From: Actibacterium naphthalenivorans
GTDB taxonomy: Bacteria > Pseudomonadota > Alphaproteobacteria > Rhodobacterales > Rhodobacteraceae
Assembly (NCBI RefSeq): GCF_014196965.1
Contig: NZ_JACIEQ010000001.1
Coordinates: forward strand, 1,634,986-1,698,985
Reading direction: 5' to 3'
DNA length: 64,000 nt
Part shown: piece after piece, positions 28,129 to 35,813 of the stretch
Numbering within the stretch: position 1 is the stretch's first letter
Layout of the letters: every line of letters starts with the position of its first letter
Made by a program: the position numbers and the translations under genes
Notes under the pieces: model-generated
The model's input: only the letters and a program-made list of their open reading frames with translations
What the model was told of the DNA's origin: nothing
The model's database searches: none

Positions 28129-29112
28129 ATGCCAGATAAATCGCAAATCCTGTGGATGTACGAGACCATGGAGAAGGCGCGCTATTACGAAGACACGATG
28201 GCCGCCGTCTACATGGAAGGAAAATCACCCAAGTTCGACATCGGCGCCGGTACCATCCCCGGCGAGATGCACCTTGCCGCCGGGCAGGAACCCTGCGCCG
28301 CCGGCGTCTGTGTTCACCTGAAAACCGAGGATGCGGTGACGGCAACACACCGGCCGCACCATGTGGCCATCGCCAAGGGCGTGGACCTCAAGAAGATGAC
28401 GGCCGAGATTTTCGGCAAGGCTGACGGCCTTGCCGGCGGGCGCGGCGGGCATATGCACCTGCTCGATCCGGCGGTGAATTTCTCGTGCAGCGGCATTATC
28501 GCCGAAGGCACCAGCCCCGCCGTCGGCGCGGCCCTAGCCGCCAAGCTCAAGGGCACGGATGCGGTGGCGGTTTCCTACCTTGGCGATGGCGCGGCCAACC
28601 AGGGCGGGTTCCACGAGGCGCTGAACCTCGCCGCGCTGTGGAACCTTCCGGTGATTTTCGTGATCGAGGATAACGGTTGGGGCATTTCGGTGTCCAAGGC
28701 GAAATCCACCGCCGTGCCGGACAACAGCGTGCGGGCGGCGGGCTATGGCATGCCGGGCTTTCACGTGGCCGACAATGACACGCTGAAACTGTTCGAAGTG
28801 GCGGGCGAAGCGGTCGCGCGCGCCCGCAGGGGCGAAGGCCCGACGCTGATCGAGGTCGAGACCTACCGCTACTACGGCCACTTCCAGGGCGACCCCGAGA
28901 TGTACCGCCCGAAGGATGAGGTTGCCGAGCTGAAGGCGAAGGACCCGATCAGGCGTCTGCGCGATGCGGCCATCGCCGACGGCACGATCACCGAGGCCGA
29001 GGCCGACGCGGCCCGCACCCGGGCCCATGCCGAAGTGGATGAGGCCTTCGCCTTTGCCCGCGCCTCTGCCTATCCCGCCCCCGAAGACGCGCTGACAGCC
29101 GTTTTCGCGTGA
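28129..29112 (+). CDS. thiamine-diphosphate dehydrogenase E1 component, alpha subunit (acetoin/2-oxo acid type)
   Basis: A 327-residue E1-alpha. The thiamine-diphosphate motif GDGAANQ...EDN spans 152-182, and GKADGLAGGRGGHMHLLD (96-113) resembles acetoin-dehydrogenase-type E1. The conserved active-site loop usually written RGHGH or RDHGH reads HRPHHVAIAKG (74-84) here. With E1-beta it would decarboxylate a 2-oxo acid or cleave acetoin and hand a hydroxyalkyl/acyl group to lipoate. The substrate is unknown. First gene of a four-gene plus-strand operon without E2 or E3. Confidence 0.9.
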   Translation: MPDKSQILWMYETMEKARYYEDTMAAVYMEGKSPKFDIGAGTIPGEMHLAAGQEPCAAGVCVHLKTEDAVTATHRPHHVAIAKGVDLKKMTAEIFGKADGLAGGRGGHMHLLDPAVNFSCSGIIAEGTSPAVGAALAAKLKGTDAVAVSYLGDGAANQGGFHEALNLAALWNLPVIFVIEDNGWGISVSKAKSTAVPDNSVRAAGYGMPGFHVADNDTLKLFEVAGEAVARARRGEGPTLIEVETYRYYGHFQGDPEMYRPKDEVAELKAKDPIRRLRDAAIADGTITEAEADAARTRAHAEVDEAFAFARASAYPAPEDALTAVFA

Positions 29113-29134
29113 CATCAGTTCGAGGAGTCAGATC

Positions 29135-30154
29135 ATGACCAGCAATCGTATTCTTCCCATGTCGCGCGCCATTTCCGAAGCCATCGCCCAGGAAATGCGC
29201 GCCGATCCGTCCGTTTTCGTGATGGGCGAGGATGTCGGCACCTATGGCGGCATCTTCGGGGCCACAACCGGCCTGCTTGACGAGTTCGGTGAAGCACGCG
29301 TGCGCGACACGCCGATTTCGGAAACCGGGTTCATCGGCGCGGGCGTTGGCGCGGCCATGTCCGGCATGCGCCCGATCGTCGAGCTGATGTTCGTCGATTT
29401 CTTCGGCGTCTGCATGGATGCCATCTATAACCTGGCGGCCAAGAACACCTATTTCTCTGGCGGCAACTTCAAGGTGCCCATGGTGATCATGACGGCCACC
29501 GGCGGCGGGTATTCCGACGCGGGCCAGCATTCGCAAACGCTGCACGGCATGTTCGCCCATCTGCCGGGGCTCAAGGTCGTGGCGCCGTCGAACGCCTATG
29601 ACGCCAAGGGGCTGATGAAAACCGCGATCCGTGACGACAGCCCGGTGATGTTCATGTTCCACAAGGGGTTGCAGGGCCTTGCCTGGATGGCCTCGCCCGA
29701 TGCCGCGGCGACGGTCGTGCCGGAAGAGGATTACGCCATCCCCTTTGGTCAGGCCAAGGTGGTGCGCGAAGGCAAGGATGTGACCATCGTGACCCTGTCG
29801 ATGATGGTGCACAAGGCGCTCGACGCGGCGGATGCGCTGGCGAAAGACGGGATCGAGGCCGAGGTGATCGACCTGCGGACCGTCGTGCCGCTGGATCGCG
29901 ACACGATCCTGAAATCGGTCGCCAAGACCGGCCGGCTGATCGTGGTGGACGAGGATTACAAGAGCTTCGGGCTGAGCGGCGAGATCATCGCCACCGTGGC
30001 CGAGCGTGATCCGGCCTGCCTGAAATCCGCGCCGCGCCGTCTGGCCGTGCCGGATGTGCCGATCCCCTATAGCCGGCCGATGGAACAGTTCGTTCTGCCC
30101 AGCGCCGACAAGATTGCCGCCGCCGCGCGCGAAAGCCTTGGCAAGGCCGCGTGA
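29135..30154 (+). CDS. thiamine-diphosphate dehydrogenase E1 component, beta subunit
   Basis: A 339-residue E1-beta with the expected blocks: FVMGEDVGTYGGIFGATTGL, RVRDTPISETGFIGAGVGAA, GGGYSDAGQHSQTLHGMFAHLPG (active-site histidine region), and the C-terminal transketolase-like domain with EVIDLRTVVPLDRDTI. It pairs with the alpha subunit encoded 22 bases upstream. A GAGGAG site precedes the ATG. It ends one base before the lipoyl gene. Confidence 0.92.
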   Translation: MTSNRILPMSRAISEAIAQEMRADPSVFVMGEDVGTYGGIFGATTGLLDEFGEARVRDTPISETGFIGAGVGAAMSGMRPIVELMFVDFFGVCMDAIYNLAAKNTYFSGGNFKVPMVIMTATGGGYSDAGQHSQTLHGMFAHLPGLKVVAPSNAYDAKGLMKTAIRDDSPVMFMFHKGLQGLAWMASPDAAATVVPEEDYAIPFGQAKVVREGKDVTIVTLSMMVHKALDAADALAKDGIEAEVIDLRTVVPLDRDTILKSVAKTGRLIVVDEDYKSFGLSGEIIATVAERDPACLKSAPRRLAVPDVPIPYSRPMEQFVLPSADKIAAAARESLGKAA

Positions 30155-30155
30155 C

Positions 30156-30398
30156 ATGGCCGACATTCTGATACCCGCCGGTCTTTGGGATACAGACCTC
30201 AACCCCGAGGGCATCGTCGCCAACTGGTTCTTCGGCGAGGGCGCGGCGGTTGCCAAGGGCGATGTGGTGGCCGAGATCATGGTCGAGAAATCGACCTTCG
30301 ATATCGAGGCCCCGGAGGCCGGAGTTCTGCACCGCGTGATTCCCAAGGACGGCGTGGTGCGCCCCGGTGTGGCGATCGGAACGGTGGATGCCGCCTGA
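30156..30398 (+). CDS. free-standing lipoyl-domain carrier protein
   Basis: An 80-residue protein that is only a lipoyl/biotinyl-attachment domain. The modified lysine should be Lys45 in IMVEKSTFDIEAPEAG, with the downstream GVVRPGVAIGTV completing the beta-sandwich. No subunit-binding or acyltransferase domain is attached, unlike normal E2 proteins. Lipoyl rather than biotinyl modification is inferred from the E1 genes before it and the lipoate-ligase family gene after it, and from the absence of the AMKM biotin motif. The start is one base after the E1-beta stop, implying coupled translation. Confidence 0.88.
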   Translation: MADILIPAGLWDTDLNPEGIVANWFFGEGAAVAKGDVVAEIMVEKSTFDIEAPEAGVLHRVIPKDGVVRPGVAIGTVDAA

Positions 30399-31092
30399 CA
30401 CGGCGGCGCCCGCCACATACGCGCGGCAGCTGAAGCGCTTTGCCTCGGCAGAGGAAGCGCTTCGGCGGCAGGACGGTTTTGACACCAGCCCCTTTACGCC
30501 GGATCAGCCTTCGCTGCTGGTCTGGCAGTCGCCCCGCGGGTTGCTCGCGGCGCCGTCCGATTCCCGCCTTGCGGGGTTCGGTGACGCGGCGCGGGCCTGT
30601 GCCGCGGCGGGATGGCCTGTCGCGGTTCGTCGCGCGGGCGGGGGGCTGTGCCCGGTATCGCCCGGCACGTTGCAGTTTGCCATAAGCCGCCCGGTCGCGG
30701 GGGGGCTGACCATCGAAGCGGCCTATGCCGAGATGGTTGCGCTGATCGAAAGGCTGCTGGGCCGGTTCGGCCTTTCGGCGCAGGTCGGCACCTGCGAGAC
30801 GGCGTTCTGCCCGGGCCGCTACGACATCGCGGTCGCGGGCCGCAAGATCGCAGGGATGGCGCAGACATGGCGCAGCCGCGCCGGGGTCAGAACCGCGACC
30901 ACCGGCGCCTCGCTCATTCTGAACGAAGATCCAGAGGTTCTGGCCGATGCCGTCAACCTGTTTTACAGCACCGCGCAAAGCCCCCTGCGTTGTGACGCCG
31001 GCGCCATCGGTTCGCTGAGCGGTACCCTGGCGCGCGACGTGCCGGTGGCCGAGGTGCTGGCCGCGCTGGAACCGGGCCCGGCGCCGCGGTAA
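30388..31092 (+). CDS. lipoate-protein ligase A family protein
   Basis: A 234-residue protein of the BPL/LplA/LipB fold. It has VRRAGGGLCPVSPGTLQFAI (about 80-99), matching the RRxSGG loop of LplA, and the catalytic-type lysine Lys153 in DIAVAGRKIAGMAQTWR. It should attach lipoate (or octanoate) to a lysine, most simply the carrier encoded just upstream. Its ATG lies inside the end of the lipoyl gene (11-base overlap). At 234 residues it lacks most of the C-terminal accessory domain of E. coli LplA. It could alternatively be an amidotransferase of the LipM/LipL kind. Confidence 0.85.
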   Translation: MPPDTAAPATYARQLKRFASAEEALRRQDGFDTSPFTPDQPSLLVWQSPRGLLAAPSDSRLAGFGDAARACAAAGWPVAVRRAGGGLCPVSPGTLQFAISRPVAGGLTIEAAYAEMVALIERLLGRFGLSAQVGTCETAFCPGRYDIAVAGRKIAGMAQTWRSRAGVRTATTGASLILNEDPEVLADAVNLFYSTAQSPLRCDAGAIGSLSGTLARDVPVAEVLAALEPGPAPR

Positions 31093-31102
31093 CGCGCGCC
31101 GG

Positions 31103-32020
31103 TCAGGTCGCGGGCGGGCGGTTGAACACGCGGCTCGGGTGCAGCACTCCGGCCCGGTAGATGCCCACGGCCACGGCCTCGCCATTCAACGAGGCCCAGG
31201 CTTCGTCGCCATATTCGACATCCGAGGTCAGAACCATGCCGGGGTTGCCGTTGCGCAGCTTCGCCGCCCCTTCGGGGGTGCAGCGCAGTTCGGGCAGATC
31301 GGCCAGCCCTTCCTCCAGCGGCAACAAAAGATCATCCAGCGCAGGGGTTTTCGCCAGCTCTTCGATCCGTTCCAGCGTCACCCCGTCTTCGGCGTCGAAC
31401 GGGCCCGACCACAGGCGCCGCAGATCGCGCACATGGCCATGGCAGCCCAGAACCTGCCCCAGATCGCGGGCGATGGCGCGCACATAGCCGCCCTTGCCGC
31501 AGACCATCTCCAGCGTCACGTGATCGGCATCGGGCCGCGCCACCATTTCAAGACTGTCCACATAGAGCGGGCGGGCGGCGATCTCGAATTCCTCGTCGTC
31601 GCGGGCCAGTTTATAGGCGCGCTCGCCGTCGATCTTCACGGCCGAGAATTTCGGCGGAACCTGCATGATGTCGCCGGTAAAGCGGGGCAGGGCGGCGCGG
31701 ATTTCTTCATCGGTGGGGCGGTCGCTGCTTTCGGCGATCACCTCGCCCTCGGCATCATCGGTGTTGGTGGCCTGACCCAGCCGCACGGTAAAGCGATAGG
31801 CCTTCAGCGCGTCGGTGATATAGGGCACGGTCTTTGTCGCCTCGCCTAGGGCGATGGCCAGAACACCCGTCGCGTCGGGGTCCAGCGTGCCGGCGTGGCC
31901 GGCCTTTTTGGCGCCGAACGCCCAGCGGACCTTGTTCACCACCGCGCTGGAGGTGATCCCGGCAGGCTTGTCGACCACCAGCCATCCTGAAATGTCGCGT
32001 CCCTTGCGGCTGCGGCCCAT
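31103..32020 (-). CDS. truB: tRNA pseudouridine-55 synthase
   Basis: A 305-residue enzyme making pseudouridine 55 in the T-loop of tRNAs. The catalytic Asp47 is in [16 protein letters not shown]; the opening [17 protein letters not shown] and [22 protein letters not shown] are also characteristic. A GGGAGG site precedes the ATG. It is downstream of rbfA and the DUF2233 gene on the minus strand and convergent with the lipoate-ligase gene (10 bases apart). Confidence 0.96.
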   Translation of the reverse strand: MGRSRKGRDISGWLVVDKPAGITSSAVVNKVRWAFGAKKAGHAGTLDPDATGVLAIALGEATKTVPYITDALKAYRFTVRLGQATNTDDAEGEVIAESSDRPTDEEIRAALPRFTGDIMQVPPKFSAVKIDGERAYKLARDDEEFEIAARPLYVDSLEMVARPDADHVTLEMVCGKGGYVRAIARDLGQVLGCHGHVRDLRRLWSGPFDAEDGVTLERIEELAKTPALDDLLLPLEEGLADLPELRCTPEGAAKLRNGNPGMVLTSDVEYGDEAWASLNGEAVAVGIYRAGVLHPSRVFNRPPAT

Positions 32021-32075
32021 GTTCTGCCTCCCGTGCGAAGTAAGGTGCGCGTGCTACCCAAGCGCGGGGCCCGCG

Positions 32076-32819
32076 TCAACGGGGCAGTGGCGCGACGGTG
32101 CCCACGATCGGCCCCAGCGGGAAACCGCCGTCGTTGCGCCCCAGCTCCGGCGCATAGAGGCGCGAGATATTGCCATCCAGGAACAGCGCCTCGGGTGTGC
32201 CCAGCGCATCTCGAAACAGCCGCCCGAATTCATGGAAGGTGACCGGCCGTTCGGAGATGGCGAAATAGGCAGTGCCGTCAGGGGCAATGCCAACCCCGTT
32301 GCGGATATAGCGCGATGTGCTGTCGATCAGGAACCGCGGGTGCAGCGCGCCGCCTGTCACCAGCATCGGCCCCGATTGGGTGGCATGGTCGCATTCCGTC
32401 TGATCGGCCAGATAGCGGCGGGTCTCGATCACCCGCGCGCGGCCCTGCGTGAGGCACAGCAACCCGTTGGGCAAAAGCCCGAAATTGCCCGGCCCGGCCG
32501 AGGCGACGGCGCCGCGCTGCTGCTCGCCATCCTCGATGTAAAGCCCCACCGGCGAGCGGTCGGGGTGATACATGCCCGCGTTCATCGCAAAGGTCAGCGT
32601 CTCGCCGCCGGCGTTCAGCATGTTTTCGATGCGCCCGAAATTGCCCAGAACGCGCCCCTCCGGGTCCAGCCGGAACAGGCGCAACTCTTCGCGCGCCGGG
32701 TTGACGGCGCATACGGTATAGGGAGTTCCGTCATGGTCCATCGGCGCGCAGGTGGCGTTGGCCAGGGCCGGAAGGAACACAAACGGAAGAGCGGCAAAGA
32801 GGCGCCTAAGCCTCTTCAT
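32076..32819 (-). CDS. exported phosphodiester glycosidase-like (DUF2233) protein
   Basis: A 247-residue protein with a signal peptide (1-22, ending ANA). The DUF2233/NAGPA-like core shows [22 protein letters not shown] (about 77-98), [27 protein letters not shown] and [13 protein letters not shown]. Family members hydrolyse or bind sugar phosphodiesters; the substrate here is unknown. The ATG at 32819 lies six bases after AGAGG and overlaps the end of rbfA, so translation is coupled. Confidence 0.85.
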   Translation of the reverse strand: MKRLRRLFAALPFVFLPALANATCAPMDHDGTPYTVCAVNPAREELRLFRLDPEGRVLGNFGRIENMLNAGGETLTFAMNAGMYHPDRSPVGLYIEDGEQQRGAVASAGPGNFGLLPNGLLCLTQGRARVIETRRYLADQTECDHATQSGPMLVTGGALHPRFLIDSTSRYIRNGVGIAPDGTAYFAISERPVTFHEFGRLFRDALGTPEALFLDGNISRLYAPELGRNDGGFPLGPIVGTVAPLPR

Positions 32820-33219
32820 CGTCATCCTCTTGCAGATCGCGGCGCACGCTTTCCTGCGAGAACAGGCGGCGCGTTTCATCCATCCGGTCGAATGTCTCGT
32901 CGATGGCAAAGCGGATCTCGGGCGAAAACTTCAGCGTCACCGCCTTGGACACCGCCCGCCGCAATTCGTGCCGGTTGCGGCGCAGCGCGGCAAGCGCATC
33001 CTCTGCCCCGTGCCCGCCCAACGGCAGCACATAGGCGGTGGCGATGCGCAGATCGGGCGAGGTGCGCACCTCGCCCACGGTGATCGACATGCGGTTCAGC
33101 TCGGGGTCGTGAATGTCACCGCGCGCCAGCACATCGGATAATGTGCGGCGTACCAGTTCGCCCACGCGAAGCTGGCGTTGCGACGGCCCGGGGCCGGTAT
33201 CGAACCTGTTCTTTGCCAT
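32806..33219 (-). CDS. rbfA: 30S ribosome-binding factor A
   Basis: A 137-residue KH-fold assembly factor for 30S subunit maturation and cold adaptation. Typical runs are [47 protein letters not shown] and [21 protein letters not shown]. The ATG 33219 was taken as start; an ATG at 33228 is in frame and also possible. It overlaps the following DUF2233 gene and heads the rbfA-DUF2233-truB unit. Confidence 0.94.
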   Translation of the reverse strand: MAKNRFDTGPGPSQRQLRVGELVRRTLSDVLARGDIHDPELNRMSITVGEVRTSPDLRIATAYVLPLGGHGAEDALAALRRNRHELRRAVSKAVTLKFSPEIRFAIDETFDRMDETRRLFSQESVRRDLQEDDDEEA

Positions 33220-33318
33220 GCAGAGCATCTAGGCGATGCCGGCGCCTCGTGCAAGGCAGGCTTTGCCAACTCCGGGCGGCTGGTCTAAACCGGGCCGAAG
33301 TTTGCGAAGGAGAATGCG

Positions 33319-34128
33319 ATGACGGATCGGCCGGGGATTGTGGTGACCGGCGCGTCGGGCCGGATGGGGCGGATGCTGATCCGCACCGTGCTGGAAAGCG
33401 ACGCGGCGCGGCTGGTCGGCGCGGTGGAGCGCGCGGGCAACGAATGGATCGGGCGCGACGCGGGCGCGCTGGTGGGCGAACCGGAGACGGGGGTTGCCGT
33501 CACCGACGATCTGCTGTCGGCAATGGCGCAGGCGCAGGCGGTGATCGACTTTACCACACCCGCCGCGACGGTGGAGGTGGCCATGCTGGCCGCGCAGGCC
33601 CGCGCGGTGCATGTGATCGGCACCACCGGGCTGACGGCGGGCGATCTGAAAAAGATCGCCGCCGCCGCCCGCCACGCGATTGTGGTGCGGGCCGGGAACA
33701 TGAGCCTCGGGGTCAACCTTCTTGTCGAGATCACCAGGAAGGTCGCCGCCGCGCTGGACGAGGATTTCGACATCGAGGTGATCGAGGCGCATCACCGCCA
33801 CAAGGTCGATGCGCCGTCGGGCACCGCGCTGATGCTGGGCGAGGCCGCCGCCGAGGGGCGCGGCGTGGATCACGCGGCAATGGCCGTGCGCGGGCGCGAC
33901 GGCATCACCGGTGCGCGCGCGCCGGGCACGATCGGCTATTCCGCAGTCCGGGGCGGCGATATCGTGGGCGAGCATGACGTGCTGTTCGCGGGCGAGGGCG
34001 AGCGGGTGATCCTGCGCCACGTGGCCACAGACCGGCGCATCTTCGCGCGTGGGGCGCTGAAGGCCGCGCTCTGGGGTCAGGGCCGGCATCCGGGTGAATA
34101 CAGCATGGCGGATGTGCTGGGCTTCTGA
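33319..34128 (+). CDS. dapB: 4-hydroxy-tetrahydrodipicolinate reductase
   Basis: A 269-residue NAD(P)H-dependent reductase of lysine/diaminopimelate synthesis. It has the nucleotide loop [13 protein letters not shown] (8-20), [22 protein letters not shown] and the catalytic/substrate block [16 protein letters not shown]. The ATG follows AAGGAGAA. It is divergent from rbfA. Works in the same pathway as the DapC-like aminotransferase at 10283. Confidence 0.96.
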   Translation: MTDRPGIVVTGASGRMGRMLIRTVLESDAARLVGAVERAGNEWIGRDAGALVGEPETGVAVTDDLLSAMAQAQAVIDFTTPAATVEVAMLAAQARAVHVIGTTGLTAGDLKKIAAAARHAIVVRAGNMSLGVNLLVEITRKVAAALDEDFDIEVIEAHHRHKVDAPSGTALMLGEAAAEGRGVDHAAMAVRGRDGITGARAPGTIGYSAVRGGDIVGEHDVLFAGEGERVILRHVATDRRIFARGALKAALWGQGRHPGEYSMADVLGF

Positions 34129-34140
34129 CCCGGCGCCGGG

Positions 34141-34320
34141 TCAGAAATCTATCGCCAGGCCCTTCTTTTCCCAGTCGCCATAGCGCACCGGTTCGGGGCC
34201 GTCGCGGCCGCCAAGCTCTTTGGGCAGCGTCTGTGCGGCGGCGGTCTTGCGGCGTTCCTCGGCCTCGGCCAAAGCGCGGATCGCCTCGGGGGGCAGGTCT
34301 TTTTTCGTGTCGTCGGGCAT
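34141..34320 (-). CDS. DUF1674 protein, probable succinate dehydrogenase assembly factor 4
   Basis: A 59-residue protein whose C-terminus KELGGRDGPEPVRYGDWEKK matches the DUF1674/SdhAF4 signature. The mitochondrial homologue binds flavinylated SdhA and protects it before complex II assembly. The AAGGAGG site upstream of 34320 defines the start. It lies between dapB (convergent, 12 bases apart) and rsmB (divergent). Confidence 0.9.
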   Translation of the reverse strand: MPDDTKKDLPPEAIRALAEAEERRKTAAAQTLPKELGGRDGPEPVRYGDWEKKGLAIDF

Positions 34321-34398
34321 CGCGGCGCCTCCTTGTGGGCTTCCTTGCGTTGATATACCTGCGGGCGGATCGGCGGCAAGCGCAGAGAAGGGCACCGG

Positions 34399-35679
34399 AT
34401 GGCGGAAGGTTTCGACAAGGCGCGGGGAACGGCGGTGCTGCTGCTGACCCTGGTGCTGGAAGAGCATCGGCAGATGGCGGAAATTTCGGGCGAGGATGGC
34501 CCGCTTGCCGATCTGGAACCGGCCGAACGGGCGCGGGCGCAGCGGCTGGCGCTTTCGGTGCTGCGGCACATGGGGCGGGCCGATGCCCTGCTCAAGCCGC
34601 TGCTGCGCAAACCGCCACCGCCTGCGGTGCTGAACGTGCTGCGGCTTGCCACCGTCGAGATGATGGAAGACGGCGCCGCCGCCTATGGCGCGGTGAATGC
34701 GGCCGTGGCGAACCTGCGGCGCGGCCAGAAGACGCGGCACATGGCCGGGCTTGCCAATGCGGTGTTGCGCAAGGTGGCCGAGACGGCACCCGAAGACTGG
34801 GCTGCGCTGCCGCCGCAGCGCATGCCGGGCTGGCTGCGCGGGCGGCTGGAAAGCAGCTATGGCCGGGCCGTCGTCACGGCGATGGAGGCGGCGCATGCCA
34901 GGGGCGCACCGCTGGATCTGACGCCGAGGGATGGCGATGGCGCCGCGCTGGCCGCCACGGTTGGCGGGGCGCTGCTGCCCACGGGCAGTGTCCGGCTGAC
35001 AGGGCCGGTGCAGGTGTCGGCGCTGCCAGGCTATGGCGAGGGCGCGTGGTGGGTGCAGGATGCCGCCGCCGCGCTTCCGGCAAAGCTGTTGAACGCGCGG
35101 CCGGGCGAACGGGTGCTGGATCTTTGCGCCGCGCCGGGCGGCAAGACGATGCAGATGGCCGCCGCCGGGGCCACGGTGACGGCGCTGGATATCTCCGCGC
35201 AGCGGCTCGCGCGGCTGGAGGAGAACCTCGCCCGGACGGAACTGGAGGCGAAGATCGTGGTGGCCGACGCGCTGGAATGGCAGCCCGATGCGCCGTTCGA
35301 TGCGGTGCTGCTCGATGCGCCCTGTTCCGCGACCGGCACGATCCGCCGCCACCCCGACCTGCCGTTCACGCGCACCGGCAAGGACATCAAGCCGCTGTTC
35401 GCGCTTCAGGCGCAGATGATCGACCGGGCGGTCGCACTGCTGAAACCGGGCGGGCGGCTGGTGTTCTGCACCTGCTCGCTGCTGCCCGAAGAGGGCGAGG
35501 ATCAGCTTGCCGCGGCGCTTGGGCGCCATCCGGGGCTGCGGGTGGAAAAGCCCGCCGCGCCCTGGATCGAAGCCGGCTGGCGCGAGGCGCGGGGCGGGCT
35601 GCGCCTGCGCCCCGATATGTGGTCCGATCGCGGCGGGCTGGATGGCTTTTACATGGCGGCTTTGCACAAGGCGGCCTGA
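34399..35679 (+). CDS. rsmB: 16S rRNA (cytosine-967-C5)-methyltransferase-type RsmB/NOP family protein
   Basis: A 426-residue methyltransferase. The N-terminal NusB-like RNA-binding domain covers about 1-140. The SAM-binding catalytic domain has VLDLCAAPGGKTMQMA, Cys309 in DAPCSATGTIRRHPD and the catalytic Cys359 in FCTCSLLPEEGE. It methylates C967 in 16S rRNA if it is a true RsmB. It is followed by the heparinase-like gene and purH, an order common in Rhodobacteraceae as far as I know. Confidence 0.9.
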   Translation: MAEGFDKARGTAVLLLTLVLEEHRQMAEISGEDGPLADLEPAERARAQRLALSVLRHMGRADALLKPLLRKPPPPAVLNVLRLATVEMMEDGAAAYGAVNAAVANLRRGQKTRHMAGLANAVLRKVAETAPEDWAALPPQRMPGWLRGRLESSYGRAVVTAMEAAHARGAPLDLTPRDGDGAALAATVGGALLPTGSVRLTGPVQVSALPGYGEGAWWVQDAAAALPAKLLNARPGERVLDLCAAPGGKTMQMAAAGATVTALDISAQRLARLEENLARTELEAKIVVADALEWQPDAPFDAVLLDAPCSATGTIRRHPDLPFTRTGKDIKPLFALQAQMIDRAVALLKPGGRLVFCTCSLLPEEGEDQLAAALGRHPGLRVEKPAAPWIEAGWREARGGLRLRPDMWSDRGGLDGFYMAALHKAA

Positions 35680-35813
35680 TCCGGCGCGGCCGTGGGCGGT
35701 TTTTCGGGCCCATGCCGGCCGCGAAGGCTTTTCGTCGGTGACAGGTCGGCGTCCGAAATGTATTGTTCCGCCAAGAGCAGGTTCAGCCGCCCGACAGAGC
35801 AGTACCCGACACG

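Noticed and set aside
34321..35667. Long minus-strand extension in frame with the SdhAF4 gene
   Set aside because: The real 59-residue protein starts at 34320 with AAGGAGG upstream; the extension is antisense to rsmB and has no family similarity.
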